A program made the translations under genes and the position numbers. From Devosia sp. SD17-2 (GTDB lineage: Bacteria; Pseudomonadota; Alphaproteobacteria; Rhizobiales; Devosiaceae): DNA of 64,000 nucleotides. The stretch spans positions 3,241,001 through 3,305,000 of the forward strand of contig NZ_CP104002.1 of NCBI RefSeq assembly GCF_029201565.1, given 5' to 3'. Of this stretch, positions 16,300-24,903 are shown piece after piece; within the stretch, counting starts at the first letter, position 1, and every line of letters begins with the position of its first letter. The notes under the pieces are model-generated. The model did no database searches. It saw only the letters and a list, made by a program, of their open reading frames with translations, and was not told the DNA's origin.

Positions 16300-16826
16300 G
16301 TCGGAGACCTGTCCGCCGCTCAGCGTGACCGCGACAGGGAGGCCGAGAGCGTTGCTGCGGAGATGGATCTTGGTCGAGAAACCACCACGAGAGCGGCCAA
16401 GACTTTGGTCCGCATCCCCTTTTTTAGCGCGCCGGCGGCGTGCTGATGGGCGCGGATGATGGTAGAGTCGATCATCTGAACGCTATCGTTACCCGCTCCC
16501 GTCTCGTTCAAGGCCTCCAGCATCACATCCCAGATCCCCGCCTGCGTCCAACGCCGGAACTGGCGATAGACTGAGTTCCATGGGCCAAAATGGCTGTGCA
16601 GATCCCGCCAGGCGGTTCCCGTGCGGGCTATCCAGAACACCCCATCCAGCACCAGCCGATGATCACGCGGCCGCCGACCTCGTCTCGGACCCTTCTCCAC
16701 CACGAACGGTTCGAAGAAGGCCCACTCTGCATCTGACATCAAACCCCGAACCAACGCTGCTCTCCGCAAAGAACAGCATTGAATCAGCGATTAGCTGATT
16801 TGGGAATCCACTTCGTCCACACCGCC
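15973..16826 (-). mobile_element. IS5-family (IS427-like) insertion sequence, copy 2
   Basis: This is a complete 854-bp element with 18-bp terminal inverted repeats (GGTTGTGTGGACAAAGTG against GGCGGTGTGGACGAAGTG, 15 of 18 matching) and TA duplications at 15971-15972 and 16827-16828. It differs from copy 1 in sequence, so it is a different IS of the same group. It is inserted in the stop codon of the ycgN-like gene, which is recreated by the terminal base of the element. Confidence 0.88.
16320..16769 (-). CDS. IS5-family transposase, N-terminal frame (OrfA)
   Basis: The frame contains the HTH-type N-terminal domain (LMSDAEWAFFEPFVVEKGPR, LDGVFWIARTGTAWRDL) and the first catalytic Asp in VQMIDSTIIRAHQHA. 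After the A6G4 run (gene-sense GCTAAAAAAGGGG) the frame becomes non-conserved (VVVSRPRSIS), whereas the conserved continuation is in the frame of OrfB. So the functional enzyme is expected from ribosomal slippage at that run. Confidence 0.8.
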   Translation of the reverse strand: MRRAALVRGLMSDAEWAFFEPFVVEKGPRRGRRPRDHRLVLDGVFWIARTGTAWRDLHSHFGPWNSVYRQFRRWTQAGIWDVMLEALNETGAGNDSVQMIDSTIIRAHQHAAGALKKGMRTKVLAALVVVSRPRSISAATLSASLSRSR

Positions 16827-17281
16827 TAGATCGTCTCTGGCGGCTCGAATTCGGGCCAGTCTACGGCATGCTCTTCCCACTCGTCGGCGTCGACCTCGGT
16901 TTCGAGGAAAGTCCGCCCCTTCACCGACACGCCGACATCCACCACGGTCTGCGGATCACCCGAAACCAGCGGGTGCCACCAGGCCAGCCCCTTGCCCTCG
17001 GCAATCCGGCGATAGGCGCATGTGGTCGGGATCCAGGCGATGTCGCGCACATTGTTCGGCGTCAGCTTGATGCAGTCGGGCACGATCTTCTGGCGCTCGG
17101 GATAGTTGGTGCAGGCGCAGGTGTCGCCATCGAGCAGTTTGCAGCGGACGTCGGAAGTAATCAGCGTGCCCGTGTCTTCATCTTCCAGCTTGATCAGGCA
17201 GCAACGCCCACAGCCGTCGCAGAGCGCTTCCCACTCCGCTGGCGACATTTCTTCAAGTGTTTTTTCTTCCCAGAAGGCCAT
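16826..17281 (-). CDS. YcgN/UPF0260 family cysteine-cluster protein
   Basis: This 151-residue cytoplasmic protein has the family's cysteine pattern: [10 protein letters not shown] near residue 25, further Cys in [27 protein letters not shown], and [20 protein letters not shown]. The arrangement suggests metal or iron-sulfur binding; the exact function is not established. ATG 17281 is preferred because the family usually begins M-x-FWE-x-KTLEEM; a GTG twelve bases upstream is in frame. Its stop codon TAG survives an IS insertion at that very codon. Confidence 0.88.
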   Translation of the reverse strand: MAFWEEKTLEEMSPAEWEALCDGCGRCCLIKLEDEDTGTLITSDVRCKLLDGDTCACTNYPERQKIVPDCIKLTPNNVRDIAWIPTTCAYRRIAEGKGLAWWHPLVSGDPQTVVDVGVSVKGRTFLETEVDADEWEEHAVDWPEFEPPETI

Positions 17282-17415
17282 ATTAACCGTCACGCGTTCA
17301 CTGTGTTGCCGGTTTGCGCTTGTCTGCAGCCCGGCGCAATCATATTCCGGCGAGGAAATTGCATTGGCCCGCCGGAAGGGACAAAAGTCCGTTATCGGGG
17401 GCAGTGGGGTTCGGC

Positions 17416-19581
17416 GTGCAGGATCCGTTCTATACCAAGGAAAAGCGGAAAAAACCGGCTGGCGGCATGCTGGCGGCGGACGCCTGGCTGGATTCCTCGC
17501 TTTACGAGTTCTGGCAAACCCTTGGCCGGGCCTATACGCGCTACCAGGACTTCATGTCCAGGTTCCACGTCTCGGGCATAAAGCGCTTCTTTGTCGAGAT
17601 CCTCTCGGACGCCTTTACCTTCGGGGCCATCGGCGCGGTGCTGATGACGGCGCTCGCCCTGCCCGCCTTCGACATCATCGCCCGCGGCTCGTTCAACAAG
17701 GCCGAGGACTATTCCGTCGTCTTCCTTGATCGCTTCGGCACCGAGATCGGCCGGCGCGGCATTCGCTCGGATGACAGCGTCGCCCTCGATCAAATGCCCG
17801 ACTATCTGATCAAGGCCACGCTCGCGACCGAGGACCGGCGCTTCTACGAGCATTTCGGCATCGACATCGTCGGCACGCTGCGCGCCCTGGCCTCCAACGC
17901 CCAGGGCGACGCCTCTACCCAGGGCGGCTCCTCGCTCACCCAGCAGCTGGCGAAAAACCTCTTCCTCTCGGCCGAGCGCACGCTCGAGCGCAAGATCATC
18001 GAGGCCTATCTCGCCATCTGGCTCGAGTGGCACTATTCCAAGGACGAGATCCTCAAGCTTTATTTTGACCGCGCCTATATGGGCGGCGGCAATTTCGGCG
18101 TCACCGCGGCCTCCGAATTCTACTTTGGCAAACGCGTGCAGGACATCAACCTTGCCGAAGCGGCCATGCTGGCGGGCATGTTCAAGGCCCCGACGCGCTA
18201 CGCACCCCATGTCGACCTCGCCGCCGCCCGCGGCCGTGCCAATCTCGTGCTGTCCAATCTCGTGGCCTCCGGTTTCCTCACCGAAGGCCAGGTCACCGCC
18301 GCGCGCCGCCACCCGGCTGCCCCGATCGACCGCACTGCCGACGTCAATTCGCCGAACTATTTCCTCGACTGGGCCTTTGAGGAAGCCAAGCGCATCATCG
18401 ACGACACCAATGCGCCGGGGAACAATTTCGTCGTCCGCACCACGATCGATACCACGCTCCAGCAATATGCCGAGGAGGCCATCACTTCGGTGGTGCGCGA
18501 ACAGGGCGAGCAATATCGCGTCAGCCAGGCCGCCATGGTCGCCACCGACACCCAGGGCGCTGTGCGCGCCATGGTCGGAGGCGTCGACTACGGCAAGAGC
18601 CAGTTCAACCGAGCCATTGTCTCCACCCGCCAGCCGGGCTCGTCCTACAAGGTCTTCGTCTATGCCGAGGCGCTCGAACAGCTGGGCCTCAAACCCTCCG
18701 ACCCGATCACTGACCGCCCGGTCTGCATCGGCGACTGGTGCCCACAGAACTATGGCCGCAACTACAAGGGCACGGTCAGCCTCGAAAGCGCCTTCGCGCA
18801 ATCGCTCAACACGGTCCCTGTCACCCTCTCGATCAAGACCGGCCGCGAGCCCATCGCCCAGCTCAGCTACAAGATGGGCCTCCGCCAGGAATACCCGGTC
18901 ACCCGCTCGCTGGCGCTTGGCGTCGCCTCCGTCTCGGTGCTCGATATGACCTCGTCCTATGCGGTCTTTGCCAATCACGGCCTCAAGACCCCGGCCTATG
19001 GCATCACCCGCATGACCACACTCGCGGGTGATCTTGTCTGGGAATATGACGACGACGCCCCGCGCGAACGCGTCCTCTCCGAGCAGACCGTGGCCTATAT
19101 GAACCAGATGATGCGCACGGTCGTCACCGGCGGCACCGGCCGCCGCGCCGACGTGCCGGGTGTTCCCGTGCTCGGCAAGACCGGCACCACCACCTCCTAT
19201 CGCGATGCCTGGTTCACCGGCCTCACCGGCAATTTCGTCGCCGCCGTCTGGTTCGGCAATGACGACTACCGCCCCACCAACAACCTCACCGGCGGCCTCC
19301 TGCCCACCATCGCCTGGCAGAAGTTCATGGCCTATGCCCACACCAATATCAAAGTCGAGCCGATTGCCGGGGTCAATTTCGAGCCCACCCAGACCATGGT
19401 TGCCGACACGGATGCCGATGCGCTCGCCGAAGAGATCGAGCAGCGTCCGCCCAGCCTCAAGCCCGGCGCGGCGCGAAAACTCCTCGACCTCGCCGAACGC
19501 CTCGACACCACACTGCGCAATGCCACCCCGCTCAGCGACCAGGCCGCCCTGCCCCCACCCGCCCTTGAAGGCGGGGTCTGA
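17416..19581 (+). CDS. Class A penicillin-binding protein (PBP1A/1C-like bifunctional)
   Basis: The product is about 721 residues with a short cytoplasmic start, one transmembrane helix (near residue 75), a GT51 glycosyltransferase domain ([16 protein letters not shown] near 136; [15 protein letters not shown]) and a transpeptidase domain (SxxK in QPGSSYKVF near 409, SLN in [14 protein letters not shown] in [15 protein letters not shown] near 588). It polymerises and cross-links peptidoglycan in the periplasm. GTG 17416 ([13 protein letters not shown]) is chosen because of an upstream GGGG at fitting distance; GTG 17404 is also in frame. It ends with a short extension rich in Pro and Ala. Confidence 0.9.
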   Translation: MQDPFYTKEKRKKPAGGMLAADAWLDSSLYEFWQTLGRAYTRYQDFMSRFHVSGIKRFFVEILSDAFTFGAIGAVLMTALALPAFDIIARGSFNKAEDYSVVFLDRFGTEIGRRGIRSDDSVALDQMPDYLIKATLATEDRRFYEHFGIDIVGTLRALASNAQGDASTQGGSSLTQQLAKNLFLSAERTLERKIIEAYLAIWLEWHYSKDEILKLYFDRAYMGGGNFGVTAASEFYFGKRVQDINLAEAAMLAGMFKAPTRYAPHVDLAAARGRANLVLSNLVASGFLTEGQVTAARRHPAAPIDRTADVNSPNYFLDWAFEEAKRIIDDTNAPGNNFVVRTTIDTTLQQYAEEAITSVVREQGEQYRVSQAAMVATDTQGAVRAMVGGVDYGKSQFNRAIVSTRQPGSSYKVFVYAEALEQLGLKPSDPITDRPVCIGDWCPQNYGRNYKGTVSLESAFAQSLNTVPVTLSIKTGREPIAQLSYKMGLRQEYPVTRSLALGVASVSVLDMTSSYAVFANHGLKTPAYGITRMTTLAGDLVWEYDDDAPRERVLSEQTVAYMNQMMRTVVTGGTGRRADVPGVPVLGKTGTTTSYRDAWFTGLTGNFVAAVWFGNDDYRPTNNLTGGLLPTIAWQKFMAYAHTNIKVEPIAGVNFEPTQTMVADTDADALAEEIEQRPPSLKPGAARKLLDLAERLDTTLRNATPLSDQAALPPPALEGGV

Positions 19582-19666
19582 TGGCCTCCATCCAAGAAGC
19601 GGTACCGCTTCTTGTCCGCTACGCCGGTCAGTTCATTCTCCGCCCGTCCCGCTGGCACGATGGGCT

Positions 19667-19687
19667 CCCTCCCCTCGATGGGGAGGG
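19667..19687. repeat. G-tract palindromic repeat (family copy C)
   Basis: CCCTCCCC-TCGA-TGGGGAGGG lies downstream of the penicillin-binding protein gene, followed by the GGTGGGG motif seen at other copies. The rest of the gap up to 19836 holds no recognisable gene. Confidence 0.55.
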
Positions 19688-19836
19688 CCGGGGTGGGGTG
19701 AACCACACGCGCGAACATCGGGCCATCTCTCGTCAAGATCTCGCCCTTTATTCCGCTGCCCGATTACGTTAGCGATAGTTGCCTGCACATGAGAGCCGAC
19801 ATTTCGCCCATGCCCAATTCGTCAAGTCGCTGACCC

Positions 19837-20412
19837 GTGCGTTTTGTCCTCCGCCTCCTGCTGACCATTGCTGTCGCGCTCGGCATCGGCTTCGGCCTGA
19901 GCCATTTCGCGCTGACCGATGGCCGCTTCTTCGGCGGCAATTCCATCGGCCCGTGGGTCGCCTGGCCCGATGCCGGCACGCCCCAGCCCAATCCCTATAC
20001 GCGGGCGCATCTCGTGCGCGAGGCCGCCCTGCAGATGGGGCGCGCCGAAGGGCTGCAGTTCATCGCCACCACCGACAGCGAAGGCCGTCCGCTCGACCGG
20101 GTCTGTTCCTATCGTCTGGTCGGCCACGTGCCCGTGTCCAGTTTCTGGACCCTGGTGGCGATCGATGAAAACTGGATCAACCTGGCCGCGCCCGATGCCG
20201 AGCCCGCCATGCGCTCGAGCGAGGTCGTGCGCGACAATAATGGCGCCATCAATGTCGCCGTCAGCACCACGCTTGAAAGCGGCACCTGGCTCGAAATCAC
20301 CGGCAAAGGCCCATTCAGCCTCGCCCTCTCGCTTTACGACACCACCGCATTTTCGGGCCTCGGCGCCGGCAATGACACCATGCCCGTCATTCTGCGGAGA
20401 GCCTGCCGATGA
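19837..20412 (+). CDS. DUF1214 domain envelope protein
   Basis: This 191-residue protein has an N-terminal signal anchor (FVLRLLLTIAVALGIGFGL) and the DUF1214 fold, with conserved IGPWVAWPDAGTPQPNPYTRAH and a C-terminal strand region. It starts with GTG and overlaps the next gene by four bases (ATGA). DUF1214 and DUF1254 often occur as a pair or a fusion, and here they are adjacent, so they likely act together in the periplasm or cell envelope. No biochemical role is known. Confidence 0.85.
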   Translation: MRFVLRLLLTIAVALGIGFGLSHFALTDGRFFGGNSIGPWVAWPDAGTPQPNPYTRAHLVREAALQMGRAEGLQFIATTDSEGRPLDRVCSYRLVGHVPVSSFWTLVAIDENWINLAAPDAEPAMRSSEVVRDNNGAINVAVSTTLESGTWLEITGKGPFSLALSLYDTTAFSGLGAGNDTMPVILRRACR

Positions 20413-20957
20413 TCCGCACCCTGCTCTGGCTCATCGGTGGCGTCCTGCTCGGTGGCATCATCCACCTCGTGGTCATCCTCTCCATGCCGCTTCTGGCCGA
20501 GGAAACCACGGCGACGCGGCTGGCGCGGCTTGAGGCGGCCAATCGCATGCTGATCCTGCCCCGGGTCGAACAGGGCCAGCCCAATCCGCTGCGGCTCGAT
20601 CCGGAACTGGTCTATGGTCTCTGCCAGGTCGATCTTTCCGAGGGTCCGGCCTATCTCAGCGGCATGCTGCCTGACGCCTTCTGGTCGGTCGCCCTCTACA
20701 ACAGCGCCGGCAATGTCTTCTATTCCACCACCAATCGCGACGGCATCGGCCAGACGCTGGAGATCGGCATCTTCAATGCCGCCCAGACGCGCCTGCTCGC
20801 CCGCCAGCAGCTCGACATCGCCGAAGGGCTCCTCGTGGTGGAATCCACCAGCGACCGCATTGTCGTGCTCGTGCGCCTCGCCCCACCCCACGAAGCCATG
20901 CGCCCCCGCTTCGCCGAACGCCTCCAATCCGTCCGCTGCGGCCCCCGCCCCAGCTGA
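20409..20957 (+). CDS. DUF1254 domain membrane-anchored protein
   Basis: This 182-residue protein has a transmembrane anchor at residues 4-28 (LLWLIGGVLLGGIIHLVVIL) and a short DUF1254 domain (PDAFWSVALYNSAGNVFYST). Its start codon overlaps the stop of the DUF1214 gene, so the two are translationally coupled. It is shorter than stand-alone DUF1254 proteins and represents the compact alphaproteobacterial version. Function is unknown. Confidence 0.83.
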   Translation: MIRTLLWLIGGVLLGGIIHLVVILSMPLLAEETTATRLARLEAANRMLILPRVEQGQPNPLRLDPELVYGLCQVDLSEGPAYLSGMLPDAFWSVALYNSAGNVFYSTTNRDGIGQTLEIGIFNAAQTRLLARQQLDIAEGLLVVESTSDRIVVLVRLAPPHEAMRPRFAERLQSVRCGPRPS

Positions 20958-21008
20958 GCGAGCGATAGAACGGCTTCATGTGCCCCGTGAAGTCAGCCGC
21001 AAGGCCGA

Positions 21009-22214
21009 TCAGCCCACCCACGCCCCGATCGCCGCGCCAGCAACGGCGAGCGTCACGACGACCAGCCAGGGCGGCGCCTTCCAGGCGACCAGCGCCACAA
21101 AGCCTGCCGCCGCCAGCAGGAAATCAAGCGGGCTCGACACCGCGCTGGTGAACACCGGATCATAAAGCGCCAGCGCCAATATGCCGACCACTGCCGCATT
21201 GGCGCCGCGCATCCCGGCCTGGGCCCAGCTCTGGCGGCGCAGCTCTTCCCAGAACGGCAGTGCCGCGACGACCAGCAATATGCCCGGCACGAAGATGGCG
21301 ACCAGCGCGATGGCCGCGCCGAGCACACCATTGGGCGACAGGCCGCTTACGGCCCCGAGATAGGCGGCAAAGGTAAAGAGCGGGCCGGGCACGGCCTGTG
21401 CTGCGCCATATCCAGCCGTAAAGGCGTCCCGGCCGAGCCAGCCCTGCCCCACTGTTTCCGCGTCGAGCAGCGGCAGCACCACGTGTCCACCGCCGAACAC
21501 CAGCGCCCCGGCGCGGTAAAAACTGTCAAACAGGGCAAAACCCTGCCCGAGGCCGGCCAGCAGCGGCAGGCCGAACAGGAGAATGAAGAACGCTGCCAAT
21601 GCCACGAGGCCTGCGCGCCGCGAATGAACCGGTCCATCGGCATGGGTGTCCGTCGTCGCCCCATCGCGGCAGAAAGCCAGCCCCGCCACAATTCCGGCGA
21701 CGATCGCCGCAACCTGTCCAATGGCACCGCCAACGAGCAGGGCCATTGCCGCCCCGACCAGCGCAATGGTGGCCCGCTGCCTGTCGGGCGTGAGGCTCTT
21801 GGCCATGCCCAGAACGGCCTGCGCCACCACGGCGACAGCGACGAGTTTCAGTCCGTGGATGGCGCCCTGCGCCAGCGGGCCTTCAAGCGCCGCCGCGCCA
21901 TAGGCAAAGAGCACGAGGAGAATCGCCGACGGCAGCGTAAAACCCGCCCAGGCGGCGAGCCCGCCCAATGGCCCGGCGCGTTTTAGCCCAAGCGCGAAAC
22001 CAACCTGGCTCGACGCCGGTCCCGGCAGAAACTGGCAGAGCGCCAGGAGGTCGGCATAGCTGGCTTCACTCACCCATTTGCGCCGCGCCACCAGCTCGTC
22101 GCGAAAATACCCCAGATGGGCAATCGGCCCACCAAAGCTGGTGAGGCCGAGTTTCAGAAAGGTCAGGAAGACTTCGGAGACAGACCCATGGTTGCGGTGT
22201 TGCGGGTCGAGCAC
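21009..22214 (-). CDS. chrA: Chromate transporter, ChrA family (long-chain, two-domain)
   Basis: This 401-residue inner-membrane protein has two homologous halves of five to six helices. The first carries LTSFGGPIAHLGYFRDELV and QFLPGPASSQVGFALG; the second carries LVFGGGHVVLPLL and AVPGPLFTFAAYLG. These are the signature repeats of CHR transporters, which expel chromate with the proton motive force. No chrB regulator lies nearby, so induction by chromate is unproven, and some ChrA homologues have other anion substrates. The 3' end faces the DUF1254 gene. Confidence 0.88.
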   Translation of the reverse strand: MLDPQHRNHGSVSEVFLTFLKLGLTSFGGPIAHLGYFRDELVARRKWVSEASYADLLALCQFLPGPASSQVGFALGLKRAGPLGGLAAWAGFTLPSAILLVLFAYGAAALEGPLAQGAIHGLKLVAVAVVAQAVLGMAKSLTPDRQRATIALVGAAMALLVGGAIGQVAAIVAGIVAGLAFCRDGATTDTHADGPVHSRRAGLVALAAFFILLFGLPLLAGLGQGFALFDSFYRAGALVFGGGHVVLPLLDAETVGQGWLGRDAFTAGYGAAQAVPGPLFTFAAYLGAVSGLSPNGVLGAAIALVAIFVPGILLVVAALPFWEELRRQSWAQAGMRGANAAVVGILALALYDPVFTSAVSSPLDFLLAAAGFVALVAWKAPPWLVVVTLAVAGAAIGAWVG

Positions 22215-22232
22215 GGCGCCCCCTCAAGAAGA

Positions 22233-23045
22233 TTATTTCGGCGCAATGACCTCGGTGTCGCGCACCATGGTCTGGAAGCGTGACGGTATGGTGACATCGG
22301 CCTGTCCGCCGCGTCCGGCATTGCCCGGACAGAAATCGCCGTTCCTCGCGCGATCAGCCCAGGGCTTTAGGCGGCGCAATGCCGCGTCCACCGCCACCGA
22401 CTGCTCATGCGGAGTTTCGACCAGGAGGTTTTCGAGCGCATAGGAATAGCTGTCGTAGCGATAGTTCACGGCCCGCTCGAACCAGTCGATATACCATTGG
22501 TTCTCGATCCGACGCGCCCGCACATCAGCATGTGCCGTGGGGGCAAGATCGCTCAACTCGTTGAGCGCCACCTGGCGCTGGCGATCCACCTCAATCACCG
22601 CACAGACCGAACGGAAGGCTTCAGGCAAGGTGTCGAGATCGGCTTGGATATGCCGCGTCACCGTCGCATAGCGCACACGCGATGACTGATAATGCGTCTT
22701 CTTGAGCCAGTTGTAATAGCGGTCCGGGAAAAAGGTGAAATCCTTGGTCCGGGTGATGCGCACCCGCTGCATCTCGGCTTCGGTGTTGAACAGCCAGTCC
22801 TTGGCGTTATTGGCCACGAGGAAACGCCAGGTGCGGTCATGCATCTCGCGCTCCTGGTCGGTCTGGTTGAAGTTCGACACCGGCTCGCGCCGCTGCCGGG
22901 CCATGAAATCCCCTACCGCCGGCAACATGGCATCATGCAGGGCGCTGGGCTGGGCCCGGCCGAAATCACCCACCGGGCGCGAGGCACAGGCAGTGGCAAG
23001 ACCGGCAAGGACAACGAGGCCGATAAGACGAGTGTATTTTAGCAA
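22233..23045 (-). CDS. Hypothetical lipoprotein
   Basis: With TTG 23045 as start the product is about 270 residues, begins with a short positive segment and a hydrophobic signal (LIGLVVLAGLATAC) ending in a lipobox-like Cys, and continues as a soluble domain rich in Tyr, Trp and Arg (FTFFPDRYYNWLKKTHYQSS, RRIENQWYIDWFERAVNYR). I do not recognise the family. An ATG-initiated extension would add 43 residues that are the antisense of low-complexity sequence and hide the signal peptide, so the short start is favoured. It follows a small conserved frame with a gap of four bases. Confidence 0.65.
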   Translation of the reverse strand: MLKYTRLIGLVVLAGLATACASRPVGDFGRAQPSALHDAMLPAVGDFMARQRREPVSNFNQTDQEREMHDRTWRFLVANNAKDWLFNTEAEMQRVRITRTKDFTFFPDRYYNWLKKTHYQSSRVRYATVTRHIQADLDTLPEAFRSVCAVIEVDRQRQVALNELSDLAPTAHADVRARRIENQWYIDWFERAVNYRYDSYSYALENLLVETPHEQSVAVDAALRRLKPWADRARNGDFCPGNAGRGGQADVTIPSRFQTMVRDTEVIAPK

Positions 23046-23049
23046 GGGT

Positions 23050-23253
23050 TCAGCCGCGTTTGCGCCGACGAGGTGGCGCGAGTCGTTTTTTGGGGGGCGG
23101 CGGCGTTTCACGCTCGTACCGAACCCCGGTGAAGAAAATGATCTGGGCATTACCAGTCGGTCTGTCGACGGCATCGGCGGACGTTGTCCGCCTGACGAAC
23201 TTCAGCAGCTGTCCCAATTGGGCCTCCTTGGCTGCGCCGCTCCTCCGTCCCAT
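23050..23253 (-). CDS. Small basic protein with a GVRYER motif
   Basis: The 67-residue product contains NAQIIFFTGVRYERE followed by a proline/lysine/arginine tail (PPPPKKRLAPPRRRKRG). I recall similar short proteins in Hyphomicrobiales genomes, but without an assigned function. It sits just upstream of the lipoprotein gene and shares its orientation, which suggests one transcript. The start codon is uncertain. Confidence 0.5.
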   Translation of the reverse strand: MGRRSGAAKEAQLGQLLKFVRRTTSADAVDRPTGNAQIIFFTGVRYERETPPPPKKRLAPPRRRKRG

Positions 23254-23327
23254 CGGAGGCCACGAGTTGGATCAATTCTATCGGCGCGTCGCCCCCCGCG
23301 CTTGTTCTCATTAAGAGATCGTCAAGG

Positions 23328-23342
23328 TTAACAGTCTGCTAA
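23328..23342. promoter_or_regulatory. CtrA-like box upstream of the DUF2336 gene
   Basis: TTAA-CAGTCTG-CTAA is one mismatch from the CtrA consensus TTAA-N7-TTAA and lies about 70 bp before the DUF2336 start. The same 15-mer TAACAGTCTGCTAAC recurs before the YbaK gene at 59352. Confidence 0.45.
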
Positions 23343-23408
23343 CGAATTCACGTCAAACTGAGCATTGAACGCACATGATGCGAATAACTATCCACGGTCC
23401 CGCCGAAC

Positions 23409-24551
23409 ATGCTTGGTTTCCAGCCCTACGAGACGTTTCAGCTCCTTATCGAGACGGGTGGTGTCGATCGCACCAATACGTTGCTGATCGCCGCCTGCGA
23501 CGCCTATGCGCGCCGCGGCCGGCCCACGGGTCCCGAAATGGAACAGTTCGAAACCCTTGCCAGCCGCCTGTTTCCGGCCGCCAGCCAGCAGGCCCGTGCC
23601 AAGGCTGCAGCCATCCTCGGCCGCGCCGAGCTGCTCTCGCCAGTGCTCGAGAACCTTGTCGTCGAGAACATCGGCGAAGATCTGATTTCCTTTATCCAGT
23701 CGGCGAACGAGCTGACCGACCAGACCATGCTCGACATCATCGGGCGCTATGATGTCACCGCCGCCGCAACGCTGGCCGGCCGACCCAATCTCTCCAATGT
23801 GGTGCTGGCAAAGCTCTTCCAGATGAACTCGCGAAAAGTCTATCGCGCGCTGGCTGGCAATCTGCACATCACCCCACGTGGCCCCTATCTCAGTGCCCTG
23901 GCGCGTTCGGCGCAAATGGACCACATGGTGGCAGAAGCCCTTGGCGGGCGTAAGGATTTCGACGCAGCCCTGCTCGCGCCAGCCTTCTTCGATCTTTCCG
24001 ACGACAACCGCGTCAAGGTCATCCAGGCCTTCGCCAGCCGCCAGACGCCCCCTGCCCCGATCACCCGCACCATCGAACAGATGTCGGTTGCGACCGGTGA
24101 CCTGACCAAGGCGCTGATGAAGCTGTTCTCCGAGAACCGCCGTCCGGAAGTGACGCGCCTGCTCTCCCAGATCACCGGGCTCGACGAAGTCCGCTGCGGC
24201 CAGATCGCCCACGACGTCACCGGTGCTTCGGTGTTCGTCATCCTGCGCGGCTTCGGCGTTTCGGCCTATGACGGGTTGAAGGTTCTCATCCACGCCACCA
24301 GCCATGACAGCGAGCGATCCAAGGCACTGGCCGATTTCGCCACGCTCTTTGCAACGGTCACGCCGGAATCAATGGCGTACCTGATGAGCGCATGGCGTGG
24401 TGAAGTGAATTTGCTGGACCTGTCCAAGCCGCAGTACCAGCCGGTCTCCCAGCCCCGCCGCCGCGTTGCAGCATCGGCCGGCTCGGCCAATCCGGTGGTC
24501 GAACAGGCCATGGAAGCCCTCAACCGCATCGGCGCCCGCCGCGCCAGCTGA
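23409..24551 (+). CDS. DUF2336 domain protein
   Basis: This 380-residue, mostly alpha-helical cytoplasmic protein has the HEAT-like repeat pattern of DUF2336 (LSPVLENLVVENIGEDLISF, TMLDIIGRYDVTAAATLAGR, ALARSAQMDHMVAEALGGR). The family is confined mainly to Alphaproteobacteria and has no known activity. Here it has a CtrA-like box upstream and lies near a PAS kinase of the DivJ/PleC type, which would fit a role in cell-cycle or stress signalling, though that is inference. It converges on the DUF1491 gene. Confidence 0.85.
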   Translation: MLGFQPYETFQLLIETGGVDRTNTLLIAACDAYARRGRPTGPEMEQFETLASRLFPAASQQARAKAAAILGRAELLSPVLENLVVENIGEDLISFIQSANELTDQTMLDIIGRYDVTAAATLAGRPNLSNVVLAKLFQMNSRKVYRALAGNLHITPRGPYLSALARSAQMDHMVAEALGGRKDFDAALLAPAFFDLSDDNRVKVIQAFASRQTPPAPITRTIEQMSVATGDLTKALMKLFSENRRPEVTRLLSQITGLDEVRCGQIAHDVTGASVFVILRGFGVSAYDGLKVLIHATSHDSERSKALADFATLFATVTPESMAYLMSAWRGEVNLLDLSKPQYQPVSQPRRRVAASAGSANPVVEQAMEALNRIGARRAS

Positions 24552-24558
24552 TCTCAGC

Positions 24559-24903
24559 TCACTTCTGGGGGTCGACCACATCGGTCCCCAGATCATCGCC
24601 CCGCAGATCAAGGCTCAGCACCCAGAGATCGGGATCGAAGTCTTTTTCCCGGGCAATGCGGTCACGCACAATCTGCGGCTCGACATGCGAGAAGCGCCGC
24701 TGGAACACCAGGGCGGCGCTATCATCGCGCGACAAAAGCGGCGCTGGTGTGAACAGCGAGTAGGTGCCGTCGAGGTGATCGACTTCGATGAACACCTGGC
24801 CGGCTATCGGGTCTCCCCTGCGGGAGACCACGCACATATTGCCCCGATCATTGTGGCGCCGGACAAATGCCATGCACCACAGATCGCTGCGCAGGCTGGC
24901 CAC
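24559..24903 (-). CDS. DUF1491 family protein
   Basis: The 114-residue protein shows the family features: MAFVRRHNDRGNMCVVSRRGD near the start, then VFIEVDHLDGTYSLFTPAP and DDSAALVFQRRF. It begins with GTG, whose first base is the last base of the upstream stop codon. Its role is unknown; the family is widespread in Hyphomicrobiales and is usually co-transcribed with its neighbours, as here with a peptidoglycan-binding protein and a histidine kinase. Confidence 0.85.
   Translation of the reverse strand: MASLRSDLWCMAFVRRHNDRGNMCVVSRRGDPIAGQVFIEVDHLDGTYSLFTPAPLLSRDDSAALVFQRRFSHVEPQIVRDRIAREKDFDPDLWVLSLDLRGDDLGTDVVDPQK

Noticed and set aside
15970..16829. CTAG on both sides of IS copy 2 as a four-base target duplication
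   Set aside because: The element begins with GG and ends with CC, so two of the four bases belong to the IS. The target-derived duplication is TA, as at copy 1.
17392..19341. A 649-codon open frame on the minus strand opposite the penicillin-binding protein
   Set aside because: The sense gene has all catalytic motifs; the antisense product is low-complexity Gly/Asp/Arg sequence.
19581..19772. A possible small gene just after the penicillin-binding protein
   Set aside because: The frame crosses palindromic repeat copy C and encodes no recognisable feature.
22233..23174. A 313-residue form of the lipoprotein starting at 23174
   Set aside because: The first 43 residues overlap the small GVRYER gene and would hide the lipoprotein signal; the TTG start at 23045 fits better.
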